Counted from the stretch's first letter, positions 43,937 through 56,462 are shown. The stretch: DNA of 64,000 bases from Glebionis coronaria (GCA_025667525.1 CM046875.1:118038340-118102339); one strand, 5' to 3'. Program-made: numbers and translations. The notes: generated by a model from the letters alone, not told the origin.

Positions 43937-44813
43937 TGTAGGTCCCTTGTAAATCGTTATTACTTATCAACATAGATAAGAACTATGAACAATTAAAACA
44001 ACAATACCAATAACTTTTCAACGTATAGACTTTTATTAGAATCAAATAAAGAGTCTATAACCCACTTTGTTTGCGGAATAACAAAGTGGTTGAATGATAA
44101 TGGGTTTTGATCTCCTCTACTTAAACGTATAACCAAAGTTAAAGTCTAAGCTCCAATCTAAATGTTCATATGCATCTTGGCTATATGGTTTAGTTGGTAT
44201 CGAGAGAGAAAGGTTTTCTAGAGTTTTTACTCTTGTATTGGTTGACTCTTTCTTTCTCAGTGTACACTCCATTTATAGGCAGTGTAAACTAGGGTTTGCA
44301 TTTTGCATGTTTCAATGCATGGGATTATCCAGTGGGTGGTTGATGCCCATGCTGGATAAACACTACAAAGTACATATTAAACTATTCTAGAAAGATAAAG
44401 GTTGTACTTATATCTAAGTATACAAGCAACATACTTTGACTTAAAGTTATCTTTTCTCGCCTAATGTAAACCATCAGAATACTGAAGAGTCTTCAGTATC
44501 CTAGAGGAGATCGACATCATTCAGTTTGGTTTTGTCAAACCAAACTGAACTGAAAGCCCTTCTTCAGTCCTTGTTCTTCAGTAACTATACCGCCTAGTAT
44601 TTGAAGCGAAGACTCCTTTGTCTTCTAAGTTCATTGGAAGGGGATTGCTGAACTTTGTTCAAATATAAGTTCTTTAGTAGGAACTTTGTTACTCTGGTCA
44701 TCCTTCAGGAGACTGGCCTTACTGCTGAGTAGGAAACACTTAGGGGAATTTTATATTCAAATCTTAGAGTTGCTTCAGGGTCAGTAAATACTGAGCCAAT
44801 AGTTGGGAAAACA
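43937..44813 (-). repeat. Element F 5' LTR
   Basis: About 877 bp, TG...CA on the + strand from TGTAGGTCCC to GGGAAAACA. The right boundary is set by where H's gag resumes, so it may be off by a few bases. A TATA box (TATAAATGG) lies at 44269-44277 on the - strand. The second LTR is outside the window. Confidence 0.65.
44269..44277 (-). promoter_or_regulatory. TATA box of F LTR
   Basis: TATAAATGG on the - strand within the LTR, about 540 bp from its 5' end. Confidence 0.5.
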
Positions 44814-44814
44814 A

Positions 44815-46284
44815 TGGGACAGAGTCAATGCTGTGGTGTTAGGTTGGATTCTTAATTCTATATCTGATGAATTGTTTCTTGGTCAAATTTTCTCTAAGAA
44901 AGCTGAGGATGTTTGGAATGATTTAAAATAAACTTATCATAAGGTTGATGGGTCTGTGATATTTAATCTTCATCATAAAATTAACACCTTAAAGCAAAAT
45001 GGTTCCAACTTGTGTGATTATTATCATAGTTTGAGTGCTTTGTGGAAACAGTATGATGCTATGGTTGAACTTCCTAATTGTGTTTGTGCTGCTACTAATT
45101 AATTAAAGAATCATAACAAGTTGTTGAAGTTGATGCAATTTTTAATGGGTCTTGGTGACTCTTATATGACCATCAGAAGTGCTATTCTCTCTAGAGAGGT
45201 CTTACCAGATATCAAAGGTGCTTATGCCATCGTCTCTAGTGAGGAGTCTCATAGAGTTGCTTCTGGCAATTTGTTTGGTACCTCTCAGAGGAATCAGACT
45301 TCTGCCTTTCTTTCAAATGGGCCCACCAGAAATGTGTTTCAAAGCCACCAGAATGTTAACCCTAATACTTTCAGACCTAATGGTGGCTTTAGACCTAACT
45401 ATAATAGCAACCCTAGACCTAACATGGCCAATAGACCTAATGGGAATTCTGAAGTGGTCTGTGAAAACTGTGGGTACAATGGGCATACTATTGATAGGTG
45501 TTTTAAACTCACTGGGTTTCCTACTGATTTTGGGAAGAAGAAATCTGGTCAAAATTCTGAAGGGAAATTTTTTTCTAACAACTCTGTTGGATCTAATTCC
45601 AACTCTGTGTTTTTTGATGAACAACTTTCTACTTTACTCTCTCTTATCAAAGAGAACACTGGTTCTGAAAAAGGAGTGCAGGCCAATATGGAAGGTACTT
45701 ATCTTAATTCTAGCAAAGTTTTTAATGATAACTTTGGGAAATTATTTTGTTCTAATATTCATTCTAAAATGACTCAACATGGGAAAGTTGTTGACTCTGG
45801 GGCAAACCAACACATGACTAATAATTAAAAGGAATTAGATAATGTGTTTGACATATCTCGTCTCAAAATTAAAGTCAGGCATCCTAATGGTACTAAAGCT
45901 TTCATATCTAAGATTGGAAATCTAAAATTGGGAAATGGCCTTGTCTTGTTTGATGTGTTGGTTATACCTGAGTACTGTGTTACTTTGATATCTATGCATA
46001 AATTAGCAAAGGACAATAAGATTTTTGTGGTATTTGATGAAAATAAATGCCTTTTTCTGAATCAGGATTTGAATCTAAGAAACATTCTAGGGATTGGTAA
46101 TCAGTGTGGTGGTTTATACTACTTAGATACTAAAGGTATTAAGAGTAATGCTAGTCAAACTGTCCCTGTTTGTTCTCTATCTTACTATGATTGGCACTGC
46201 AGGCTTGGCCACCCTGCAGACCCTACCTTAGACACCTTAAAATATATCTTGAAAATTGATAAATATGATAAATATGCTTACTGA
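44815..46284 (+). pseudogene. Element H gag-protease, 5'-truncated, in-frame stops
   Basis: From WDRVNAVVLGWILNSISDEL the frame gives the Copia Gag core (DVWNDLK, LCDYYHSLSALWKQYD, LMQFLMGLGDSYMTIRS), with TAA stops at about 44930 and 45100. A zinc knuckle CENCGYNGHTIDRC is followed by KLTGFP, a form common in plant Copia elements. The protease shows VVDSGANQHM, with catalytic D-S-G. A TAA at 45826-45828 interrupts it, and the frame resumes to the GAG-pre-integrase motif DWHCRLGHPADPTL, ending at a TGA at 46282-46284. The start is lost to F. Confidence 0.83.
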
Positions 46285-47094
46285 GAAGTGTGTCAAAGAG
46301 CCAAACAAACCAGAAAGCCTTTTCCTTTGAGTGACCATAAGACCAAGTGTTTGGGGGACATGGTTCACCTTGATTTATGGGGTCCTTATAAGGTGACAAG
46401 TCATACTGTCCATAGATACTTTCTGACTATTGTAGATGACTTTACAGGAGCTGTTTGGGTATATCTCATTAAGTCCAAGGATGAAGTTGCCACTTCTATT
46501 GATGTGTTTTATAAAATGATTAAAAATCAGTTTAAAAGAAACATTAAAGTTTTTAGAAGTGATAATGGTACTGAGTTTGTTAACCAAACTTTCAACAAGT
46601 TTTGTAACAACAATGGCATACTTCATCAAACTGCATGTGCCTATGCCCCACAACAAAATGGGGTGGCTGAAAGGAAACATAAACATCTTTTAAATGTGGC
46701 TAGGTGTTTTATGTTTCAGGGGGGAACTCCTTTGAAATATTGGTCTGAATGCATTCTAACTGCTACTTTTCTCATTAACAGATTACCCTCTTCTGTGTTA
46801 AATGGAAAGTCCCCTTATGAAATGATTTACAATACTTGTCCTAATCTCTCTCTTATCAGAATGTTTGGTTGTTTGTGCTTTGCTACTATTTTGAATAGTC
46901 ATGATAAACTGTCTAATAGATCTGAAAAATGTGTTATGATGGGTTATTATAATTCTCAAAAGGGCTACAAGCTTTTTAGTCTTGATAGAAATCAGTTCTT
47001 TGTCTCTATAGATGTGAGTTTTTTTAGTCTATATTTCCTTTTAAGGATTCTGTCTCTAAAAACAAGCATGATGAGTCTAATGTCCCTAGTGTAG
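46285..47094 (+). pseudogene. Element H integrase
   Basis: In frame with the preceding ORF after a single TGA. It carries the zinc-finger tail (EVCQRAKQTRKPFP) and the DDE core: D in HLDLWGPYKV, D in FRSDNGTEFVNQ, and E in QQNGVAERKHKH, all three present. The C-terminal GKSPYEMIYN and FGCLCFAT blocks follow. The frame is lost after VSIDVSF near 47025, with a second shift near 47098. Residues of the core look intact, so damage here is mostly at the joins. Confidence 0.85.
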
Positions 47095-48373
47095 TCAAGA
47101 TAAAAATCTGTTAAACTTTTCTGATTTTGATAACCCTGAACTACCTAATGATGATGAGAGAGTAACACTTAGTCATAATAGTGAACATAAGTCACATAGT
47201 AAGGGTTGCCACTCTCCCAACCAAGGGAACAATATGGACACTGTTGATTCTCCAAATATTGGAGATGATGCTCATAATAGTGATGATACTGAAGCTGGGT
47301 TGGAAGAGGAGGCAACAACACTTGATGATAACAATGAACCTGAAGGTCACGTGGATCAAAATCCAAGCTCTTCTACTCAGGGTGTTAGAAGTTCTACCAG
47401 ACCCTCTATTTTTCCAAAAAACTATAATGATTTTGTGGTTAATTCTAAAGTTAAATATGGTCTTGAAAAGTTTGTGGGGTATTCAAAACTTAATCATGAG
47501 AACTTCTGTTTTGCCACCCAACTTAACAAAAACAGTGAACCAAAAAACTTCTCTGAAGCCTCTCAAAATCCTTATTGGGTTGATGTTATGAATTCTGAAC
47601 TTGCAGCCCTTCTTAAGAATGATACTTGGGAAATTGTTGAACTACCAAAAGGTAGAAAGGCCTTAGGTAGTAAATGGGTTTGGAAATTAAAATTTAAGTC
47701 TAATGGTGAAATAGAAAGATACAAAGCTAGGGTTGTTGCCCAAGGCTTTGGTCAAAAGGAAGGTATTGACTTTGATGAAACTTTTGCTCATGTTGTTAAG
47801 ATGGTGACTGTTAGATGCTTACTTAATCTTGTTTTTGTACAATCTTGGCCTGTTTTCCAACTTGATATTAACAATGCTTTTCTTTATGATGACCTTGATG
47901 AGACTGTTTACATGAAACCACCCCAAGGATATCTTCCTGGTGGTGAGAACATGGTTTGTAGGCTTGAAAAATCATTGTATGGACTTAAACAAGCTCCCAG
48001 GCAATGGAATGCTAAGCTTACTGCTGTCTTAAATGAAAATGGCTTTATTCAAAGTAAATCTGATTATTCCTTATACACTAAGTCTCTTGGTAATATCTTT
48101 CTTTCCTTACTTGTGTATGTTGATGATATCATCATTACTGGGAATGACATTGTTGACATTGAGAAGTTTAAAACTTTTCTGAAAACTAAGTTTATGATTA
48201 AGGACCTAGGTAAGTTGAAATACTTTTTGGGTATTGAGGTTGTTGATACTGATTGTGGCATTTGCTTGAATCAAAGGAAATATGTGTTGGACCTTCTTTC
48301 TGAGTATGGTATGCTTCCTTGTAAACCTGCTAGCACCCCCTTGGTTACCAAACTTGCTATATCTAATGAGGCC
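47095..48373 (+). pseudogene. Element H reverse transcriptase, 3'-truncated by E3
   Basis: This frame is open from about 47103 (NLLNFSDFDNPELPNDDERV), well before the first Met at 47234, and runs to the E3 junction. It shows the Copia RT start (NPYWVDVMNSELAAL, NDTWEIVELP, KWVWKLKFKSNGEIERYKAR), then FDETFAHVVKM, LDINNAFLYDDL (normally DVNNAFL.GDL), YMKPPQGY and LYGLKQAPRQW. The catalytic YVDD is intact in LLVYVDDIIITG. It ends at ASTPLVTKLAISNEA, before RNase H, where E3's LTR begins. The long open frame makes this the best preserved RT in the window. Confidence 0.87.
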
Positions 48374-49007
48374 TGATAGTTGTATTTTCACACTCGTTTA
48401 GGAAAACGAGGTAAAAGCGGTAAGTATTAAGTGTACATTTAGGAAAACGTAAGCACTTATGACCCTTAGTGTGGGATCATTCTCAAGGAGGCTTGGTGTG
48501 TGTTAAGACTTGATTAATATTATGAATAAAGAAAAGAGAAAATGGTGACGACTACGATTAATATTAAACTAAGACGAATGACGTAACGTAAAACCGTAAA
48601 ACGTGACGAAATTTAAAAATTACCCTAAAATTCCTAGAAAATCACAATAAATTCTAAAAAATGCAATTAGAGTTTACAAAAAATCAAAACTTACTCAAAC
48701 CTTTTATTTAATTAAATAATAAATGTTTAATGCTAATTAAAGCCCTAAAAATCAATTTAATTAATAAAAAGCCAAAAATAAGATTTTTCAATTTGTAAAC
48801 TTCTGAATTAACTTAATTAAACTAAAAAGTATTTTTGAAAAATTTAAAACTAGTTAAAACTATTTAAAATGATTAAAAATTAAAATTAAATATTAAAATA
48901 ATTTAAAAAATTCAGAATTTATAAAAAATTCTAAAACCTTGCAAACTAATTTATTTTAACTTAAATAAACAAGAAATGAAAGTGAAATGTCCAGAATACC
49001 CCTAATG

Positions 49008-49222
49008 GGCCTCCAAATGGGCCAAAAGTCAAAACAGTCCAAGTCAAATGGGCTTTTTGGCCCAATAAGCAAAAAGTCAACCAAATAAGTTGAAAAGTTC
49101 AAGTCTAGCTTAAAAGTCAATTTTAAACACAAAACTCTAAAGGCCCAAAAGCTGAATCAGTGCTTATCACAGCTTAATAAGCAAACAGCTTATTCTTAAT
49201 GGGCTTTTTGGCCCATTAAGCC
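49008..49222. promoter_or_regulatory. TGGGCY cluster and hairpin in E3 LTR
   Basis: At least eight TGGGCC/TGGGCT or complementary motifs lie in about 215 bp. They finish with CTTAATGGGC-TTTTTG-GCCCATTAAG (about 49196-49221), a perfect 10-bp stem. TGGGCY is the plant site II motif bound by TCP factors (established). Use as an LTR enhancer is inference. Confidence 0.5.
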
Positions 49223-51054
49223 ATAAGCTAATACCATAAGCTAAAAATTGACACGCATTCTTCTAATGAGATTATAAATCTGTTTGTAAAAATAATTTTT
49301 GAAAAAGCTTAAGAAATAAGCCTGAAATAAGCTAGAGCTCTCTACACAAAACGACAAAATAGTCGTTTTCGAGTTCTAGACCACTTCAAGAGCTGATTCA
49401 AGTTGCAAAAGGTTTTGAATGACAAAACTAAGCTTAATCAACAAAAAGTTTTCAGATAAGCACACTCAATAAGCTGGAAAAAGTAATAAGTTGTCTTTAA
49501 AAAAGACAAAATAGTCATTTTCTAGTCAAAAGCTAAAACCAAAAGCTGTAAACTTCAAAACTGAATTATAAGCTTAAAATATTAAGTTCTATCAGAAAAA
49601 TAAGATGTTGCACAATAGAATAAGCTAGAATGACTTATAAATAAGCTGTATACTAATTAACAGTAGCAGTGGCTAGCAGCAATGGGAAAGGGTTCCCACT
49701 GCTTTGACTTTTTAACTAGCCTTTTTAAAGAGATTCAGTTGGTTTCTTTGGACAATCAAGGCACCCCTACAACCAGTAAGTTGTAGGGAGTCACAAACAA
49801 GCAAGAAAACACAAATTGATCCAGCCAAATGATACAGTTTAATCAAACAGTCCACAGATATGACATAGACATGAATATAAGCAGATATGGTGATTAAAAA
49901 GCAGATTAAGCAAGAATAAGCCAACCAAACTTAACCAAAAGCATAAAAAAACATAAACAAATTAATGAAGCATAAATAAACTAGTTTCATGCACTGTGTT
50001 AAAGATTTGAGCTAGTAACAAGCCTATGTCACTTAATTGATGAACAAAGATGAACACAAGTGACCTTTGCTGATATACTTGACCAAATCTTGAACTTTAA
50101 ACTCTTAAATCCACAAATCAGGTTACACAAACTTTGTTTTAATACTTGTTACCCCTAGATTAGCATTCAATCTAAGTGTGCATAAGATTTCTGTTCAAAA
50201 TGACCTAAAACAAGCTAGTTAAGCCAAGATTTCAGATTTGACGTTACAAAGCATAAGACATGCAAATAACAGCACACAATCACCTCAATATCAGATCAAA
50301 CTCAAATAAACCCTTAACACTTACTCAAACTCACATAAAAACCTTAAATCATGCAGTCCTAAACACTGGTTTAAAATCTGAAATCCAAATTTAACAAAGG
50401 AAAAATGTTTTCAAGTTAATCCAAGCTTAAAACATGCATCATAACAACATCATAAGGCATAAAGAACAATATTCATGCATAAGAACACACTAAACAACAA
50501 CAGTTACCCAAAATCACTTAGAACCACTTTTCAACAGATTTTTAGGAGAAAAAGTTCAAACCTCATGAATGTACATCCACACTCACGAATTTGAGAGCTT
50601 ATGTGACTAGCTAAACAAGACACAAGCTTCCAATAAGCTGCTAAGAAGAACAAAGTTAGCACAAACATATTATATAAAAAATGATAACAGGTTGATTCTT
50701 TCCAACTTTGTACTCCACTCCTTGAATCTTCCCAAACCACAAGCTTCACTACACCTTGATAAGATTCTTATCAGGGTGCTATGATCAACTTATGATCCAA
50801 AAACCTCAAGTGTTTGTACCAAATTTTGGAAAAATAAAGATTTTTGAGAACTTTTGAAAACACTTGCATAAACTTTAAAACAAACTTTTGAAACCTCAAA
50901 ATCACAAACTCATATCATTCAACAATAATAGAAAAGTAAATGGGAACTTGGAATTCGTCAACAAACTTTCACTCTTTTTCATTCATGAAACAAGGGTTTA
51001 CAAAGTTGTGACCAAAGAAAACCAAGAACAAGAGACTACGCTATGAACTAATGG

Positions 51055-51064
51055 CTTTATATAG
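51055..51064 (-). promoter_or_regulatory. TATA box of E3 LTR
   Basis: CTATATAAAG on the - strand, about 1.2 kb from the LTR's 5' end. The position is comparable to E1's TATA box. Confidence 0.5.
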
Positions 51065-52263
51065 AGCCTTACAATGACCTAGAAAGCTTTAAAAACTAGG
51101 AACCCTAATGTATGAAGTCCCTAAAATGCCCTTGAAAATTTGAAATATGCTTGGACGAATTGGACTTTTGTGAAGAGTCATGTGATACCAGTGGTGGAAA
51201 AATGATCCAAGGAGTCCATTTGATGCTTAGGAATGAAGCTGAATTGTGGCACGTTGATTTGCTGCATGCTTTTTGTCTTCTTCCCAAAAGTGTAGCAGGG
51301 GTGGTTTAAGTGACAAAGTGAGTGAGGTGGCAAGGTGTTTAAGGGTGGGGTTATGTTCATTAGGTCCTTAATCATTAATCTGGAGTTGATTAGGGCTTAA
51401 TTCACAAAGATTAGAAAAAACCCAAATCGTGTTCTTCATGGAATAGTAGCTGTTTGATCTTGGTTTATGTTTACAAAAGTGTTAACTGCCAAGTTTAAAA
51501 CTAATTAATTAATTAGTTATTAAACGGGTATAAGTGGAGTGCGAGGTGGCAGTTTGGTGAGTTATGATTGGTTGTGAGGATTTAGTGGGGCACGTGGCAA
51601 CTTGGTATTGGTCTAGGTAAGGTTGGTTGTCGTCCAACTTTGGCCCCTTGTCTTCTATTCTTGTTTCATTTTTAGTTTAGATAACACAAAATAGATTTCC
51701 TTTGTTAATGAAGTTTTGTTCTTCACACTTTGGCCACAAAAACTTTCCAAAGGGTTTTTAAAGGACTTGTTTTGTAATTCATGATATTTGAAGGGCTGAA
51801 CTTGACATGTCTTCAATCTTCAAGGTCTTCACTTGTATGGTTGACTTTGTGGAGGACTAAAAGTGACAAGTCTTCAAATTTGAGGGACCAATCTTGCCAA
51901 TTCTTCAAAGTTGAGGGTCCTTTTTGTAAATTTGACGAACTTTAAGGACCGAACTTGTAATTATGAATATATATAAGGGTTTAAAGTGTCAATTCTTCAA
52001 TAATGAAGGACCCTTCTTGTACAATCTTCAATTCTTCAAGGTCTTTTCTTGGAAAAATCAACTCTAGGGCCTGGTTCATTGTGCGGCTTCGTTTCCCGTG
52101 TTCGTTTTTGCTTGTTTGTTGTGATCTTTTGTCATTTTCTCGATATCCGTACCTAAAATACACATTGAACAAACACAAGCACATATTTGGCACTTTTTAT
52201 GATATTTTAACCATTTTAAGCCCGTTTTGGACGATGAGACTATGTATAAAAGCAGTCTCATCA

Positions 52264-52275
52264 GTCCCACATACT
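52264..52275 (-). other. Element E3 polypurine tract
   Basis: On the - strand AGTATGTGGGAC precedes the LTR start TGATGAG. It is a weaker version of E1's tract. Confidence 0.65.
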
Positions 52276-54078
52276 AAACCATTGTTGTGTCCTCACGCAA
52301 TGCTAGAATAAAGTATCGTAGCACCTCCAAAATTCATTTTTTATAGACCTTTATTGAATCATAAACTACACTACACTACTACTACTTGTGTTTTAGACAT
52401 AATGTAAGATTTTCATCGCAATATGGGACGTTTAGGTTCATAGAACAAGAACACGTGAATGCTTCGTTAGAAATAATTTCGTCGTCCTCGATTTTCACCT
52501 AATTCCATGCCAAGCGTGTAACGAGATCATTGTCATTATAAGTTAGTAATGCTAACACTTCTCATATGCCCTAATCACGGACTTAGACTCCCTTAAACCT
52601 ATTTGGTATCTCTTATATTTTATTTTTGTGTTGAATGTTCATGAGGATACATTTTTTACTTATGTGATGATAGAGATTAAGGTCCAAAAATAGAGTCATA
52701 ACGATGTAACCAAGACCATCGAATTAATAACCTCCCTAATAGACAACGATGTCAAAAAAATTAAGTCAACAAGAAGGATCGATAAACACGGTTTTATAAC
52801 GGTTTTGAACATGAGACTTATTACAAAGACTTTTATACACCCCCTAACGGATGAGCCTTATTGTCATAGGTTTACCTCCATCTTTTATTCAACTCCGCCA
52901 TCGAGCTTTTATTATGAATTTTGTCTTGCCTTGCCTTTTATTTAACCTCGCCATGAGGTATTTATTATAGCCAAAGACGTATATCCTCACGCTAATGCGA
53001 ATATTGGATCTTTAAAGCTTCAAAGATTAAGGCTTAATCACTTTAAATTTTGCACAGATTTTTCGGCCTTGTGAGCTTAAAATTTTTGCTTGATTTAGGT
53101 GAGCACTTGAAATCTTATTATTGGGTAAAGCTTTCGATTATTCGAATTTCCAATACTTCAAAACAGTGACGCTGGCGATACCTTAATGTTTTCCCAATTT
53201 AATTACATGGAAGCTACTAGAAGAGACTAGAAACCAACAATCAAGACTAAACCGCTAAGCCAATACTTATTAGAAAAATATATATACAAGCGAAGGGAGA
53301 ATAAGCAAACAACTAGAACACATGAGTTTTTGAAAGAATACGAGTACTCTGCGTTTATCATAGTAACTTATAATTAACCCTATCATTTCTCGTCCTCATT
53401 TAAGAGACTTAGCCTAATATAAAGTTAAGGAATCGAAGCTAAGTGCTCAACACGCACGGTTGAGTCAAAATTACTCTTATTCTCGCCATCAGAAAATCTA
53501 CATTCGTGTCTTCAAACACTTATGAAACATGAGAAAATTTATTAAAATTTGGCCATTTTTAGCCTTATTTTGCAACAAAACGATAAATAAAAAAATGAAA
53601 GTTGGTAAGCGTGAAGGTTTGGCAAGGCAAGTATCTATTCACCCCCATAATATAGTTAAACATTGTCCTTAATGTTTCGAGTCTAAGGGTAGGATACCCC
53701 CATACTAGAGACGTAGTCGAATGCCTAATCTAGCATGAAAAGGGTAGAACCATTAAATCAATAGCCGTTTATGAAGTGTGCTAAAAACCTAAGGTTAGAA
53801 CATTCAAGGATACATCATGTGGATATCAAGAAATTCTTCAAAGCAAACGATTGAGTGCTCACGTAAAACGAACACGAGAGGCTCCAATCGTGAAGATAAT
53901 GATCATCTAAAATCCAAAAGTCACAAACAACCACGGAACAAAGGTTGGAAGGGCACAAATCCCCTCACATAAGCTACATTGGAAAGCGATAATATGTACA
54001 TGGACAAGCATGGGACTCCCCCACGAGCCACCTCGTTTTTTATTACCGAGTTATGAGCTCGACTCGATCCCCTTAATA
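52276..54078 (-). other. E3 internal 3' non-coding region
   Basis: There is no credible ORF. It is homologous in blocks to E1 4127-6376 and to C 14249-14460. Such a long non-coding stretch between integrase and LTR is a known trait of Athila/Tat elements, where some members carry an extra ORF; none is detectable here. Confidence 0.7.
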
Positions 54079-55433
54079 CTAGTTATCACTAGGGAAGGTG
54101 ACTTGGTCGAGGTTGTTCAAAGAAGTAACTTCCCCACCAAAGTAGTGCTTCAACCTATGGCCATTCACCTTAAAGTTAGGACCATCATTTTGAGCTAGCT
54201 CGATGGTCCCATAAAGAAACACTTGGGTAATGGTGAATGGACCGGACCAATGGGATTTCAACTTGCCATAAAATATTTTCAATCTTGAATTAAAAAGCAA
54301 CACTTGATCTCCAATGTTAAAAACCCGGTTTTTAATTTTAGAATCGTGAAACTTTTTAGTTTTCTCTTTATAAATCAATGAATTTTCATAAGCAATGTCC
54401 CTCAATTCATCCAATTCATTCAATTGCATTTTCTGGTGTTTTCCTACGGTCTCAATGTCATCATTACAATGCTTTAGGGCCCAATAAGTTATGTGTTCGA
54501 GTTCAAGTGGCAAGTGACAATTCTTCCCATACATAAGCTTGTAAGGAGTGCACCCAATGGGTGTCTTATGGGCGGTACGAAAGGCCCATAAAGCATCTTC
54601 TAACTTATCCGACCAAGATTGTCGGTTTCCCCCTATCGACCTCTCCAAGATCCTCTTCAAATATCGGTTTGAAACCTCGACTTGCCCACTCGTTTGCGGG
54701 TGATAAGTCGTAGAAAGCCGACGTGTAACCCCATATTTCTTTAGAACCCTTTCAAATTGGTCATTATAAAAATGGGTTCTACGATCGCTTATGATTGCAC
54801 GAGGGGTTCCAAACCGAGAGAATAGTTGCTTCAAAAACATGACTACCACACGAGCATCGTTTATGGAAAAAGCCTTAGCTTCCACCCACTTGGATAGGTA
54901 GTCAACGGCGACAAGGGTGTAATTACTACCACGAGATGATGGGAACGACCCCATAAAATCAATTCCCCAAACGTCAAAGAGCTCACTCACTTGGATGATA
55001 TTTTGTGGCATTTCATCGTTTTGTGAGGCTTTGCCTTGACGTTGGCATGAGTCACACGACTTGACAAGTGCATGTGCATCTCAGTAAATAGTAGGCCAAT
55101 TGAAACTGGCATCAAAGACCTTCTTTGCCGTGAGATTAGCACCATGGTGACCACCCATTGGTCCCTCGTGACAAGCTCTAAGGATATTAGAAGCTTCGGT
55201 TCCAAAAACACAACGTCGAATAATTTGATCCGCACAAGTCCGAAATAGGTAAGGGTCGTTCCAAAAGTAGAACTTGACGTCACGAAAGAATTTTCGTTTT
55301 TTGTGAGTAGTCATACCCTTAAAGATGAAGTTGCCCGCATGGTAATTTACGATGTCCGCAAACCATGGGGTGGGTGAGTCTTTCTTAGAATTAACTACAC
55401 CAAGTGTCTCGAGAGGAATGTTTTGGTGATTTC
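54079..55433 (-). pseudogene. Element E3 RNase H end and integrase, one in-frame stop
   Basis: The frame is open from the E4 junction ([13 protein letters not shown]) through [14 protein letters not shown], the block joining RNase H to integrase, and the zinc-binding domain ([20 protein letters not shown]). A TGA near 55079 follows NWPTIY. The same frame resumes [18 protein letters not shown], completing the HHCC finger. The catalytic core has D in [13 protein letters not shown] in [13 protein letters not shown] (RR replaces the usual GG) and E in [14 protein letters not shown]. The C-terminal GPFTITQVF block follows, ending VTFPSDN. It is Athila-like Ty3-gypsy integrase, inactive because of the stop unless read through. 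Its relatives are the likely source of integrase for E1. Confidence 0.87.
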
Positions 55434-56234
55434 TGATGTAGAGTTTTCACCCCTTTAGGAAAAGGAAGGCAAAATAGTGGTAAGCGTTAAGTGTCGGTTT
55501 AGGAAAACCAAGCACTAATGACCCAAAATGGGGATCGTTCTCAAGGAGGCTTTGTGTGTCTGTAATGTATTTATTATCTTTGTGATTATATTTGCGAAAA
55601 AAAAAATAGAAATGGGATAAGAAGAGAATGATGGTTACGATGTCGTATTAAACTAAGACGAAAAAGGTGTACACGTAGAACCGTAAAAAGCACTAAAATT
55701 AAAATTTTACCTTAAAAATTACCAAAAATCACTAAAAATCCACTAAAATATTCTAAGAGTTTACAAAAAATCCAAACTTGCCAAAACCTTTTAATTAATT
55801 AAATATTAACTTTTTAATGCTAATTAAAGCCCTAAAAATCGATATTAACTATTAAAAAGTCCAAAACAAGATCTTAAAGTTTGTAAACCTTTAAAATAAC
55901 CTAATTAAGCTAAAAAGTATTTTTCAAAATTTTAAAACCACTAAAAACAATTTTTAAACAATTAAAAACTATTAAAATCAATTAAAACTTAAATTAATTC
56001 TAGAAAATAATTAAAAGACTCTAAAAATATTTGGAAAGTTGCAAAATTTCTAATTAAGTGTCTACAATCTAGGAAAAATATAAAAACTTAGAAAATCAGA
56101 TTTTAAATTTTTAACAATAAAATAATATTAAAATATTATTAAAAATCCAAAAATCATAAATATTCTAAAAAGTTGCAAAATAGCTTAATTTAACCTAAAT
56201 AATACAGAAATGAAAGTGAAATTACCTAAATACC

Positions 56235-56455
56235 CTTAATGGGCCTATAAAATGGGCTAAACCTAAAACAGATCACTTAATGGGCTAAATTGGGCCCAAA
56301 ATGAAAAAGTGTCCAAAATAAGCCCAAAAAGCACTACTTGACTCAAAATTTGATTTTAAACAACTTTTTCCAAAGGCCCAAAAGCTAAAAGTGTTAAATA
56401 AGCTAACTTATACCAAACAGCTTATTCTTAATGGGCTTTTTGGCCCATTAAGCTA
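56235..56455. promoter_or_regulatory. TGGGCY cluster and hairpin in E4 LTR
   Basis: This is the counterpart of 49008-49222. Several TGGGCC/TGGGCT motifs end in the conserved CTTAATGGGC/GCCCATTAAG stem. It is retained although the surrounding LTR has diverged. Confidence 0.5.
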
Positions 56456-56462
56456 TAAGCCA

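Larger units (their letters stand above)
40293..44813 (-). mobile_element. Element F: Copia element (SIRE/TNT1-94-like), 5' part
   Basis: In - strand order: 5' LTR, degenerate tRNA-iMet primer site, long gag with several zinc knuckles, protease, and the start of integrase, where D interrupts it. The rest of F lies left of the window beyond C. All coding parts carry frameshifts. F itself lies in H's gag. Confidence 0.8.
44814..48373 (+). mobile_element. Element H: Copia element, central part (outermost host)
   Basis: H is + strand with the order gag, protease, integrase, RT. F's LTR cuts into gag on the left and E3's LTR cuts into the end of RT on the right. Its LTRs and termini are outside the window. 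All other elements in view are inserted in H or in something inserted in H. Confidence 0.82.
48374..52263 (-). repeat. Element E3 3' LTR
   Basis: An AT-rich LTR of 3,890 bp, TGATAGTTG to TCTCATCA on the + strand. The + strand start shares TTTAGGAAAAC and GGATCATTCTCAAGGAGG-type blocks with the E1 and E4 LTRs. It contains a TATA box, a TGGGCC/GGCCCA cluster with a perfect hairpin (49008-49222), and many AATAAGCT-type repeats (49160-49650). Confidence 0.85.
48374..55433 (-). mobile_element. Element E3: Athila-like element, 3' part
   Basis: In - strand order from the right: RNase H/integrase coding, non-coding 3' region, purine tract, 3' LTR. The internal region and LTR termini (TGAT...ATCA) are related to E1. 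The upstream half is cut off by E4's LTR at 55434 and lies beyond the window. E3 interrupts H's RT. Confidence 0.82.

Noticed and set aside
45179..45772. 197-codon + strand ORF overlapping H gag
   Set aside because: Alternative frame of gag; the other frame carries the CCHC knuckle and protease motif.
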